DNA of 64,000 bases from Flavipsychrobacter sp. (GTDB lineage Bacteria > Bacteroidota > Bacteroidia > Chitinophagales > Chitinophagaceae), in NCBI GenBank assembly GCA_041392855.1, contig JAWKLD010000001.1:2156001-2220000 (forward strand), in the 5' to 3' direction. Below the pieces are notes generated by a model that saw only the letters and a program-made list of their open reading frames with translations, was not told the DNA's origin and did no database searches. Shown in pieces: positions 1 through 6,751 of the stretch. Every line of letters starts with the position of its first letter. The first letter of the stretch is position 1. The position numbers and the translations under genes were made by a program.

Positions 1-1620
1 CATTTTAATACCTACATATTGCAGGTATAGATGCTCAGGCACTTCATATCTATATTTTGCACCTGATATCTCTATGTTTATGCCTTTATTAGTTAGGGTA
101 TTGCCACGCTCATGGGATAGCCTGCCAAACAGCAGCAACATTTGCTCATCATTCACCTTTTTACGTTGGCTTACTTCATTCCTAGTAAATGCATCCAACC
201 ATTTTTGCTGCCTGTTTTTACTTTGGCGCATCATCTCAATAAATAGATGTATCTGCTCAGCAGCATCCTCTGCACTTGGATAAAACTTTTTGTTGATGGC
301 AACAGCATCAGGGTTTAGATTTTCTTTAGCTGTTATATTATGACCTGCGTAGTTATCAAAATGCTTTAGGTTTTTGTGCCACTCCTTACCAAAACTTTGC
401 TCTATATATTTAGAGCGAGGGTTTTTAGCTTTGGCAGGTGTAAACTTTCCAAGTGACTTGTAAAACATGGATAGCTCATTTTTGAGTTGCACATCCAATC
501 CCCAACGGTCACTCTTTAACTCATGTGGCAGGTAAAAACTTCCTGTCAATTCTTTAATGTGGTGCATGGCATCCAAATAGGCATCTCTTACCAGTTGGGT
601 TGTTTGTGACTCACCTATAGCATAGCCTAGTATATAATCGTTATAGCTATCCTTTACTACCATTATCACAAAACGCTTGTAGTAGTTTGTCTGTTTTTTA
701 CCATCTAAATAGTACACGTGTTTGTAATACAAATCGAGGTCATTATCATCCGACTCTATTAAGAACAATGGAGCAGACGGGCGCACCCTGCCAATAGACT
801 CTCCATATTTCTCATAGTTTACTTTATTACCCTCTCTCTGTTGGGTTATCTTCCATGCATTAGCTCTCCTGTAATTACCTATAGTACTGGCACTTTTTAT
901 CAAAGGCTTTCCGTTATCTCTTGCCCACTTATTGTATTGCTCCTGTATTACTACATCTTCATGTTGATGAGGATGTGCTAACATTTCTAATAGCAATGCC
1001 TCACTTAACTCATCCTTTATTTTGTTACGGTTAGTATTACCATACCTAAACTTTTCAATTAGAAAATCATATTGCTCATTAGCCACATCACTCTCTTTGC
1101 ATGTTCTATATTGCTCAATCTTTTGTTGTAGTCTTATTCTGTTTTTAGGTAGGTCAATATCTTTAGCTGCTAATAGTATTTGCAACACTTTCCAAAACTT
1201 ACCCATGCTCAGCCTGTATTTATTCTTAATCTGTTTTTTATCGGCTGTGAGCTCATCCAACATTTTTAACCATGAGGCTGATGTGGTATATTTATCTATA
1301 TGCTCAGGTGGTAGGCTAGTTCCATCATCAAATCGAAATTTTATATAATACTGCTCAGCTTCAAAATCATGTTGCACACTATCAGCAATTGCCTCATTTG
1401 CTTTGTAGGTGTAAGGGTCTCCATATTTTGAAATGACTGCTTTTTGATAAGCAACTGGTAAACTCTCATAACCTATCAACGCAACATTGCCCTTACCGCC
1501 ACCTCTTGAGAATGATGATATTTTACCTTTAGACTTTAGGCTCTTATATGTACCCTCAGGCATTATATGTGGCACTATCTCCTTATAGGTTAGGCATAAT
1601 ATGTTCCCTTGAAATTCCAA
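1..1620 (-). CDS. Mu-type DDE transposase, 3' part outside window
   Basis: The minus-strand frame stays open from 1620 to the left edge (540 codons, no stop), so the C-terminal part is missing. An N-terminal segment (about 1-60) resembles the DNA-binding part of MuA-like transposases. An rve/DDE-type catalytic core follows at about 280-415. Candidate acidic residues are in a D-rich stretch at 291-296, D371 (SDRWG) and E407 (SKYIEQSFG), and the D371-E407 spacing of 35 residues suits the DDE family. I chose the TTG at 1620 because no ATG precedes residue 20 and it lies 7 bases after the preceding stop. It is the last gene of a leftward phage-type early operon. A MuB-like ATPase would be expected just off the edge. 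An ordinary insertion-sequence transposase is less likely given the repressor-type neighbours. Confidence 0.8.
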   Translation of the reverse strand, partial: MEFQGNILCLTYKEIVPHIMPEGTYKSLKSKGKISSFSRGGGKGNVALIGYESLPVAYQKAVISKYGDPYTYKANEAIADSVQHDFEAEQYYIKFRFDDGTSLPPEHIDKYTTSASWLKMLDELTADKKQIKNKYRLSMGKFWKVLQILLAAKDIDLPKNRIRLQQKIEQYRTCKESDVANEQYDFLIEKFRYGNTNRNKIKDELSEALLLEMLAHPHQHEDVVIQEQYNKWARDNGKPLIKSASTIGNYRRANAWKITQQREGNKVNYEKYGESIGRVRPSAPLFLIESDDNDLDLYYKHVYYLDGKKQTNYYKRFVIMVVKDSYNDYILGYAIGESQTTQLVRDAYLDAMHHIKELTGSFYLPHELKSDRWGLDVQLKNELSMFYKSLGKFTPAKAKNPRSKYIEQSFGKEWHKNLKHFDNYAGHNITAKENLNPDAVAINKKFYPSAEDAAEQIHLFIEMMRQSKNRQQKWLDAFTRNEVSQRKKVNDEQMLLLFGRLSHERGNTLTNKGINIEISGAKYRYEVPEHLYLQYVGIKM

Positions 1621-1627
1621 TTGCTGA

Positions 1628-1807
1628 TTAGTTATTTTGAATAAAACGGTTATGCTTTTTTACTACTGCACCAAGCATTATGTATAGTTGCTTTACAGGC
1701 TTGCCATCTTTCTCCCTCTGACTTATCATTTTCCTAAGCTCATCCTTAGCGTAATTCGTGTCAGATATATCTGTACAGTTCTTAGCTTTGTATATAAATT
1801 TTTGCAT
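1628..1807 (-). CDS. small phage early protein, 59 aa, unknown function
   Basis: This short ORF starts at ATG 1807 (MQKFIYKAKN) and ends at TAA 1628. It sits 7 bases after the helix-turn-helix gene upstream and 7 bases before the transposase start, so it fits a tightly packed leftward operon. The product is lysine-rich and has no recognisable domain. Its middle (KDELRKMISQREKDGKP) looks helical and basic. I do not recognise a family. The support for it is position and spacing. Confidence 0.55.
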   Translation of the reverse strand: MQKFIYKAKNCTDISDTNYAKDELRKMISQREKDGKPVKQLYIMLGAVVKKHNRFIQNN

Positions 1808-1814
1808 AGCCTTG

Positions 1815-2108
1815 TTATTTTGAGGTTGGTTTTGAGTCAGTAGACAAAGCCGTTTTTACTTTGTCAATACCCATATTTATTTCCTCTTTTATTAAGAGCT
1901 CAGCTACTTCAATTTTTTGTGCAGTAGATGTGTTTTTATTTCGCTCACCACTTCTCACTTTTCTTACATATATGGCACTGCACCCTACAACCTTTGCCAA
2001 CACTTTAGATGGGATATGTATTTCTATATCTGTAACATTCTGAGGAGCAACATTATTTATTGCTATTTTGTTACATGTCGTTTTTTTATTTGTTATCTTC
2101 GTTGCCAT
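1815..2108 (-). CDS. small helix-turn-helix protein, Ner-like position
   Basis: This 97-residue product starts at ATG 2108 (MATKITNK). A TTG further upstream at 2159 would run through the divergent control region and is less likely. Residues about 33-65 (SKVLAKVVGCSAIYVRKVRS followed by GERN) look like a helix-turn-helix of the XRE/Ner kind, with the usual small-residue turn and a basic recognition helix. It is the first gene of the operon that ends with the transposase. It sits opposite a larger repressor-like gene, the same arrangement as ner and c in phage Mu. The likely role is control of early transcription, inferred from position. The start codon lies inside a palindrome (2107-2130). 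Confidence 0.65.
   Translation of the reverse strand: MATKITNKKTTCNKIAINNVAPQNVTDIEIHIPSKVLAKVVGCSAIYVRKVRSGERNKNTSTAQKIEVAELLIKEEINMGIDKVKTALSTDSKPTSK
2066..2097 (+). repeat. direct repeat copy 1 (32 bases, near-identical to 3008-3038)
   Basis: The segment shares TTTTGTTACA, one substituted base, GTCGTTTTTTTAT and then GTTATC with 3008-3038, apart from one substitution and a one- or two-base difference near the end. This copy lies inside the 5' part of the small helix-turn-helix gene. The other copy is intergenic, beyond the repressor gene. Confidence 0.6.
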
Positions 2109-2146
2109 TGTATCTCTTTGCTGATACAATATTACAGAATATCTGT
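2107..2146. promoter_or_regulatory. two palindromes in the divergent phage control region
   Basis: The first palindrome is ATTGTATC-N8-GATACAAT (2107-2114 and 2123-2130). It covers the start codon of the leftward helix-turn-helix gene. The second is ACAGA-ATA-TCTGT (2134-2146). Both lie between the divergent starts at 2108 (minus) and 2193 (plus). They are good candidates for operators bound by the two DNA-binding proteins encoded on either side. That assignment is inference, but the arms are perfect. Confidence 0.6.
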
Positions 2147-2192
2147 GAAAAACCAACACTCTATCAAAGAAATTCTATGATTTTTTATAAAC

Positions 2193-2681
2193 ATGAAACA
2201 GGAAAACACAGAAATATCCGCGAAAGATGCTATAAGAGAGCGTTTTATTGAAGCTATAGAATATCTTCTAAGCAATAATAGTGCTCTAAAAAAGGGTGAT
2301 ATTGCACTTAGTATAGATATAAAACCTCAAAACCTCACAGAAATATTGGGCAGGAGGATGTATGTGCAGTCTGAAATGATACAGAAAATTTGTGATGTGT
2401 ATAATGTTAGCCCTTTCTTTATATTCTTTAATACTAAGCCAATTGTAGAAAGCTTTAAAGAATACATCAACACCAACAAGCAGTTATACAACAGCAACAA
2501 TGAGGGGATTAGCTATAAAGAGTACATGAGCCTAAGTGATACTAATGAACATTACCACTCCAAACCAACAAAAAAAGAGGGGAGCACAGCTACAATAATC
2601 AACCTCATGGATGCTCTAAAAGAAGAGATGATAACACTTAGTAAGAAGGTAGAAAACGCAGAAAAGGGTGCTAAAAAGTAG
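2193..2681 (+). CDS. XRE-like helix-turn-helix repressor of the Mu-like element
   Basis: This 162-residue protein has an N-terminal lambda-repressor-like helix-turn-helix at about 12-70 (KKGDIALSIDIKPQNLTEIL is the core). A variable, charged C-terminal part follows, ending in a possible short coiled coil (LMDALKEEMITLSKKVENAE). No peptidase S24 domain is visible, so RecA-triggered self-cleavage is not expected. It is divergent from the early operon holding the transposase, as the c repressor is in Mu-like phages. The start at ATG 2193 leaves 84 bases of shared control region to the opposing start. Confidence 0.7.
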   Translation: MKQENTEISAKDAIRERFIEAIEYLLSNNSALKKGDIALSIDIKPQNLTEILGRRMYVQSEMIQKICDVYNVSPFFIFFNTKPIVESFKEYINTNKQLYNSNNEGISYKEYMSLSDTNEHYHSKPTKKEGSTATIINLMDALKEEMITLSKKVENAEKGAKK

Positions 2682-2764
2682 CTTTAACTATAGTTCTAGC
2701 AAGGTGTTTTGTACATATACAGGGCTCAAAATGCACATAACCCCCTAGCAAAAACGCCGTTTTA

Positions 2765-2796
2765 CATCCCCAAACTCATCCCCAACGCATCCCCAA
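2765..2796 (+). repeat. triple CATCCCCAA direct repeat
   Basis: Three exact copies of CATCCCCAA start at 2765, 2777 and 2788. The spacings of 12 and 11 bases are close to one helical turn, so the copies would face the same side of the DNA. They sit 84 bases after the repressor stop, in the presumed prophage end region. They could be protein-binding sites (transposase or repressor). Confidence 0.55.
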
Positions 2797-3007
2797 ACAA
2801 TAAAAAAACACGATTTTTCAGCAATTCGACAAAGCAGGCAATTACTCATATACTGTAGTTATATTACAGCATAAATAAGCAGCTTTTTGCACCCGTATTG
2901 CTTTATTATAGCCTATTTACCTGGAAAACTACGGTTATTTACATTCGATATACTTTACCGTTTAGAAACGCTTAGGAAATTGGTGGAGAATGTACCGTAT
3001 ATTTACC

Positions 3008-3038
3008 TTTTGTTACAAGTCGTTTTTTTATAGTTATC
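3008..3038 (+). repeat. direct repeat copy 2 (31 bases, near-identical to 2066-2097)
   Basis: This is the intergenic copy of the repeat that also occurs in the coding start of the small helix-turn-helix gene. It runs into TTATCCACA and a following TAAAAAACG that pairs with the CGTTTTTTTA inside the repeat. Being non-coding, this copy is unlikely to be conserved for protein reasons. A shared protein-binding site is the natural explanation. Confidence 0.6.
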
Positions 3039-3285
3039 CACATAAAAAACGCTAAAATGCTTTACTATGGCTGTTTTCGCCTCAAATTTTGCGCTTTTTT
3101 TGTCTCTTGATGTTTGTAACATATGGTATTACCCCCCTTACAAAAGCTTTCCAATATATATAGTTCTATTAAATATATTTTTGCGTTTTAACCATATTCT
3201 AATCTATGATGAAAGCATATATACCTTTCCATAAATGGACAGTCTATATCCAATAGCCTTGTTTTTTCAGGGCATCAAAATAAAT

Positions 3286-3316
3286 TTTGAAAATTAGAAC
3301 GCTTGTTCTAATTTTG
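3286..3316 (+). promoter_or_regulatory. promoter and operator of the TetR gene
   Basis: A Bacteroidota-type promoter is complete here: TTTG at 3286-3289, a 19-base spacer, and TAATTTTG (TAnnTTTG) at 3309-3316. A perfect 11-base-arm palindrome, AAAATTAGAAC-GCTT-GTTCTAATTTT (3290-3315), fills the spacer and overlaps the -7 box. Binding by a TetR dimer would block the polymerase directly. The GTG start at 3321 is only four bases after the -7 box, so the transcript may be leaderless. Confidence 0.8.
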
Positions 3317-3320
3317 CATT

Positions 3321-3926
3321 GTGTCTACTAAAACTAAAATCATTAAGTCTTCTGTTGAACTCTTTAATAATAAGGGATTTAATGAAACGACAATAAGAGA
3401 TATTGCTGCTGCTACAGGTATAAGTTCGGGGAACTTTGCATATCATTTTAAAAACAAAGAAGCTGTTATAGAATATTTTTATAATCATATGTACGATGAG
3501 GTACATATTGATGATAAAATAAAGGAAACAGACGATTTTAAAACATTAAATGACGTATTTAAGTACATCACATCATTTATGGAGAAGTATAGATTTTTTT
3601 ACATTAATCTAATTGACATCTTCAATACTTGCCCGTTAATAAAGGATAACTATTATCAGAACTACCAAGACCGAATAGGCTTTTATAGGAAATATCTAGT
3701 ACATTATATAGCATTAGGCCTTTTAGATTCCTCTCAAGAAAAATACATTCTAACTAAAATACCACATAGCATATGGTTTCAACTAACTTTTTGGCAAGCT
3801 CAAAAAAAGGTCTTGCCTCATGATTTCGAAACAGTAAAATCAAAATATATCATCGATAACATATGGGGCCTTATAACTCCTTTTATGACCACTAAAGGAA
3901 AAGAAAACTTCGAGAAGGTAAAATAG
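3321..3926 (+). CDS. TetR/AcrR-family transcriptional regulator
   Basis: This 201-residue protein has a clear TetR N-terminal DNA-binding domain at about 1-50: IIKSSVELFNNKGFNETTIR, then DIAAATGISSGNFAYHFKNK, with the usual YHFKNK end of the recognition helix. The C-terminal ligand-binding part is rich in aromatics and has no family I recognise. It starts at GTG 3321. A 26-base palindrome immediately upstream overlaps the promoter, so it almost certainly represses itself. The downstream SRPBCC and hydrolase genes on the same strand are its likely targets, with gaps of 57 bases and more. The ligand is unknown. Confidence 0.85.
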   Translation: MSTKTKIIKSSVELFNNKGFNETTIRDIAAATGISSGNFAYHFKNKEAVIEYFYNHMYDEVHIDDKIKETDDFKTLNDVFKYITSFMEKYRFFYINLIDIFNTCPLIKDNYYQNYQDRIGFYRKYLVHYIALGLLDSSQEKYILTKIPHSIWFQLTFWQAQKKVLPHDFETVKSKYIIDNIWGLITPFMTTKGKENFEKVK

Positions 3927-3983
3927 CATAAACAATTAAAAATCAATTAACTAATAGCTACTATATAGCTAAAAGGAATTCTT

Positions 3984-4586
3984 ATGTCTAAAAAAACAGC
4001 TATGCGACAAAAAATCATTTTCACAGCACTTTCATTAATCATCTTAACATCTACAACTATGGCACAAAACGTATATCATGTAACTCAGACGAAATTCATA
4101 ACAGATCATAATCTATCGGCTGCTGTTAGTAACACTGTTGTTATCAATAAGCCTATAAATGAAGTTTGGGAACTCATTTCGAATTGGGGGGATGCTTACA
4201 TCTATACCCCAGGGCTTGACAAATCATATTGCACAACTGATTCAAAAAACGGACTCGCATCTAAAAGACACTGTGATATAGGAAAAGGATCTGTAGAAGA
4301 ATCAATAGTCGCATATGAAGACATGTCATATTTTATTTTAGAAGTGTATCAGATTGATATGCCGATGATAAAGAAACTATTTGCCGAATTTGAAGTAACC
4401 GACCTAGGCGAAGGGAAAACAAAGTTTACTCTATCTATGGCATACAAAATGCCATTAGGGAAAATAATGAAAGGGAAAATAAAAAATAATGTGACCACAA
4501 ACTCCTATGCAATAAAACATTATTTAGAAACAGGGGATGCTCAAACGTCGAAAAACGCTAAAAAAATCAAACAACTTTACCTATAA
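3984..4586 (+). CDS. secreted SRPBCC-family (polyketide cyclase-like) protein
   Basis: This 200-residue product has a signal peptide (IIFTALSLIILTSTTMAQ, cleavage after about residue 28). It is followed by a START/SRPBCC-like fold at about 45-175, recognised from NTVVINKPINEVWELISNWG and the later LGEGKTKFTLSMAYKMPLGK. Such domains form a hydrophobic ligand cavity, so it may bind a small lipid-like molecule in the periplasm. It lies directly after the TetR gene and may be co-transcribed with it. A strong hairpin follows the stop. The specific ligand or reaction cannot be told from the sequence. Confidence 0.65.
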   Translation: MSKKTAMRQKIIFTALSLIILTSTTMAQNVYHVTQTKFITDHNLSAAVSNTVVINKPINEVWELISNWGDAYIYTPGLDKSYCTTDSKNGLASKRHCDIGKGSVEESIVAYEDMSYFILEVYQIDMPMIKKLFAEFEVTDLGEGKTKFTLSMAYKMPLGKIMKGKIKNNVTTNSYAIKHYLETGDAQTSKNAKKIKQLYL

Positions 4587-4612
4587 ACCACATGACAACT
4601 AATGTGTATCGT

Positions 4613-4649
4613 ATAATAAAGAGTACAATATGATTGTACTCTTTATTAT
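4613..4649 (+). terminator. long AT-rich hairpin after the SRPBCC gene
   Basis: A perfect inverted repeat with 17-base arms (4613-4629 and 4633-4649) encloses a three-base loop. The stem is AT-rich apart from GAGTAC/GTACTC. It lies 27 bases after the SRPBCC stop and just before the SGNH hydrolase start, so it probably ends or attenuates transcription between them. It also argues against the upstream TTG (4634) as the start of the next gene. Confidence 0.6.
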
Positions 4650-4666
4650 TTACAGACTGTGTAAAA

Positions 4667-5285
4667 ATGATGACCAACGACTCATTAAAAAATCAGAAAA
4701 ATTTACCTGTAATACTTTTTATGGGGGCTAGTGAAAGTTCTGGCTATGGTTTAGCTGACCAAAAGTCTTTTGTTGATATTTTTTATCAATTAGTAGAAAA
4801 CGAACGCCCTCAAAAATACATGGTTATTAATGCATCCATCCCAGGCGCATCCACTTCCGACCTTAAAGAGCTACTAAATAGAACCAATGTAAATAAAAAT
4901 ACTATTAGCCATCTTGTTATAACATTAGGTCTTAGTGATGCTATATATCAAACACCACCGACTGAAATTTATAACAATCTAAAAGAAGGAATAAACTATT
5001 TAAAAGAGCAACAGCCCACCATGAAAATATGGGTGATGAGATGTGACATGTTTCAACATCATGCAATCAGCGGCCTACCTCTAAAAAATTCACCTTATTA
5101 TGTCAACTTCAGGAAAGCGTTTGATGATATTGGCAAAGAAAAACAAGTACAAATATTTCCATTTTATAATGGAGGATATTATAAATGACCCAAGCCTTAT
5201 GTTACAAGACATGATACACCCAAATGAAAAAGGGGCATCAAAAATGGCTATAAAATTATATAATTACATCAAAGAAGACCTATAA
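4667..5285 (+). pseudogene. SGNH/GDSL hydrolase (TesA-like), frameshifted
   Basis: The first frame (ATG 4667 or 4670 to a stop at 5188) encodes the N-terminal two thirds of a TesA/arylesterase-type SGNH hydrolase. The missing C-terminal block continues in the next frame (DPSLMLQDMIHPNEKG, ending 5285). Skipping one T in the TTTT run near 5162-5165 joins them as QIFPF followed by IMEDIIND. The block I motif reads GASES where the family has GDSL, so the Ser is kept and the Asp is lost. The block III GGND reads GLSD, losing the oxyanion Asn. The D and H of the last block are present. Both the frameshift and these substitutions suggest decay. A sequencing error could explain the frameshift alone. 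Confidence 0.7.
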
Positions 5286-5336
5286 CCTAAATATCTTTAA
5301 CCTGTAATAATTTAAGCCCAATAAGTAACTTTAGTT

Positions 5337-6266
5337 ATGAATAGGATATTCCTGCTACTTCTTATACTTCTCACCTGCAATTGTTCTAATGCTATGGAAT
5401 TAAACAATACAATAAAACTATCAGATGGGCGTATTTTAGGTTATGCGGAATATGGAGCAAGTAATGGAATTCCAATATTGTACTTCCATGGAGGTCAAGA
5501 GAGCAGGCTATCTTCCATATTTATGGATAGTGTTGCTAAAAAGCTAGGCATCCGAATTATAGCACCTGATAGACCAGGAGTAGGATTGTCAACTTACCAA
5601 CCTGAAAGAAAATTTTTAGATTGGTCAAGCGATGTTAATGAATTACTCGACAGTTTAGGAATTAGCCAATGTTCAATATTTGGTCTTTCTGGTGGCGCGC
5701 CACATGTCTTATCATGTTTATATAATAACCCTGAAAGGATCATAAATGCATCTATCGTATCGGGTGCAACTCCATATAACTATAAAAGCTCTTTAAAAGG
5801 GATGTGGTTTCCTGTAAAGCTGCTACACCTTTTCGCAAGCAAAAAAAATGACAAAACACTTAGGAAGTATATAAAAAAGGACTCTGAAAGCTTGGTTTAT
5901 AAGCCAGAGAAAAGAATAAAACAATTTCAAAAATATTTACCCATACCCGATAAAGAGTTAATGAAAAGCAATCCCAAGTATGGATGGTCTTTCATTGATG
6001 GGAGTAAGGAAAGTTATAAACAAGGTATTGACGGTGTCGTACAAGAATGGAAATTATATGTTAGAGATTGGGGCTATGACCTCGAAAAAATCACTACCCA
6101 TGTAACACTATGGTATGGAGATAAAGACAAAATGGCTCCAATATCAAGAGGACAGTATTACTACAAAACATTGCCCTCATCTACCTTATATATCATTGAA
6201 AACGAAGCGCATTTTTCACTTATACGCAATCGCTTAGAAGAAATATTAAGCGATTTAAAAAAATAA
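5337..6266 (+). CDS. secreted alpha/beta hydrolase
   Basis: This 309-residue protein has a hydrophobic N-terminus (MNRIFLLLLILLTCNC) that could be a signal peptide or a lipoprotein signal with a non-standard lipobox. The alpha/beta-hydrolase core follows: HGG oxyanion loop at 51-53, nucleophile S118 in GLSGG, acid in LWYGDKDKMAP, and His in NEAHFSLI near the C-terminus. The substrate is probably a small ester or amide and cannot be specified. It follows the frameshifted SGNH gene by 51 bases and may share its transcript. Its stop is only 3 bases from the 3' end of the opposing tmRNA gene. Confidence 0.8.
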   Translation: MNRIFLLLLILLTCNCSNAMELNNTIKLSDGRILGYAEYGASNGIPILYFHGGQESRLSSIFMDSVAKKLGIRIIAPDRPGVGLSTYQPERKFLDWSSDVNELLDSLGISQCSIFGLSGGAPHVLSCLYNNPERIINASIVSGATPYNYKSSLKGMWFPVKLLHLFASKKNDKTLRKYIKKDSESLVYKPEKRIKQFQKYLPIPDKELMKSNPKYGWSFIDGSKESYKQGIDGVVQEWKLYVRDWGYDLEKITTHVTLWYGDKDKMAPISRGQYYYKTLPSSTLYIIENEAHFSLIRNRLEEILSDLKK

Positions 6267-6269
6267 GAG

Positions 6270-6638
6270 TGGAGCCGGCGGGAGTCGAACCCGCGTCCAA
6301 ACATATGCCCAATAAGCTTTCTACATGTGTATTTCGGAATTAGATTTCAGAAGCAGTCCGGAACCGAACGAACCAACTTGCCTCCTAGTCACTTAAGTTT
6401 CACAACCGCACCATGACTTTACGTTTGCTATCCTGTTGAAGGATGAGTTAGGCGGCAGTAGCGTCAACAGGCAAAAGCCGGTCTGCGGCCAAAATGGTTA
6501 CACTAATCTCTGATTAGGCAGCCATGGCGTAATTGTTTTCGCCATTTAAAAGTTTGAGTATTCTGATTTACGTGCTAATTACACAACGCACGACATGCTT
6601 ACTTACCCTGCCTTATGCTGTCAAAACCAAGCGGCCCC
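6270..6638 (-). ncRNA. ssrA: tmRNA (transfer-messenger RNA)
   Basis: The tRNA-like ends are clear. The 5' GGGGCCG (6638 downward) pairs with CGGCUCC near the 3' end, and the T arm reads GACGCGGGTTCGACTCCCGC. The discriminator A is at 6270 and CCA is not encoded. The tag ORF (6543 down to 6514) reads GENNYAMAA then TAA, close to the Bacteroidota tag GENNYALAA. The RNA rescues stalled ribosomes and marks their products for proteolysis. At 369 nt the length is typical. TATTTTTG at 6667-6674 on the minus strand could be the -7 box of its promoter, which would give a short 5' leader to be trimmed. Confidence 0.96.
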
Positions 6639-6751
6639 AGGTAGTTCTTTATCAAAGAGCTAAATGCAAAAATACAAAGAAGTACGGATTAAACGGATAA
6701 TACTTTAAAGATTAAGTGTTTGTAAACATTTACTTTGATAATTTGCTGGCA

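Larger units (their letters stand above)
2682..3285. other. 604-base AT-rich non-coding stretch, probable prophage end and flank
   Basis: No convincing ORF occurs on either strand. By analogy with Mu, the element's left terminus and transposase-binding sites should lie here, between the repressor stop and the first chromosomal gene. Visible structure: three CATCCCCAA repeats (2765, 2777, 2788), a 31-base copy of a sequence from the helix-turn-helix gene (3008-3038), and several TATTTACC-like words (around 2917, 2935 and 2999). An inverted pair, CGTTTTTTTA/TAAAAAACG, flanks a single TTATCCACA at 3034-3042. The exact junction with host DNA cannot be placed without the other end of the element. 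Confidence 0.5.

Noticed and set aside
1022..1348. Open frame on the plus strand inside the transposase region
   Set aside because: It is the complement of the transposase coding frame, which has recognisable DDE motifs. The plus-strand product is low-complexity and Cys/Leu/Ser rich.
1917..2251. Overlapping plus-strand frames across the divergent phage control region
   Set aside because: They are antisense to the helix-turn-helix gene and enter the repressor gene out of frame. They show no domain.
3034..3042. TTATCCACA, a perfect DnaA box, in the AT-rich region 2682-3285
   Set aside because: Only one exact box was noticed and dnaA, dnaN or other origin genes are absent. One such 9-mer is expected by chance about every 130 kb on both strands, so a replication origin is not supported.
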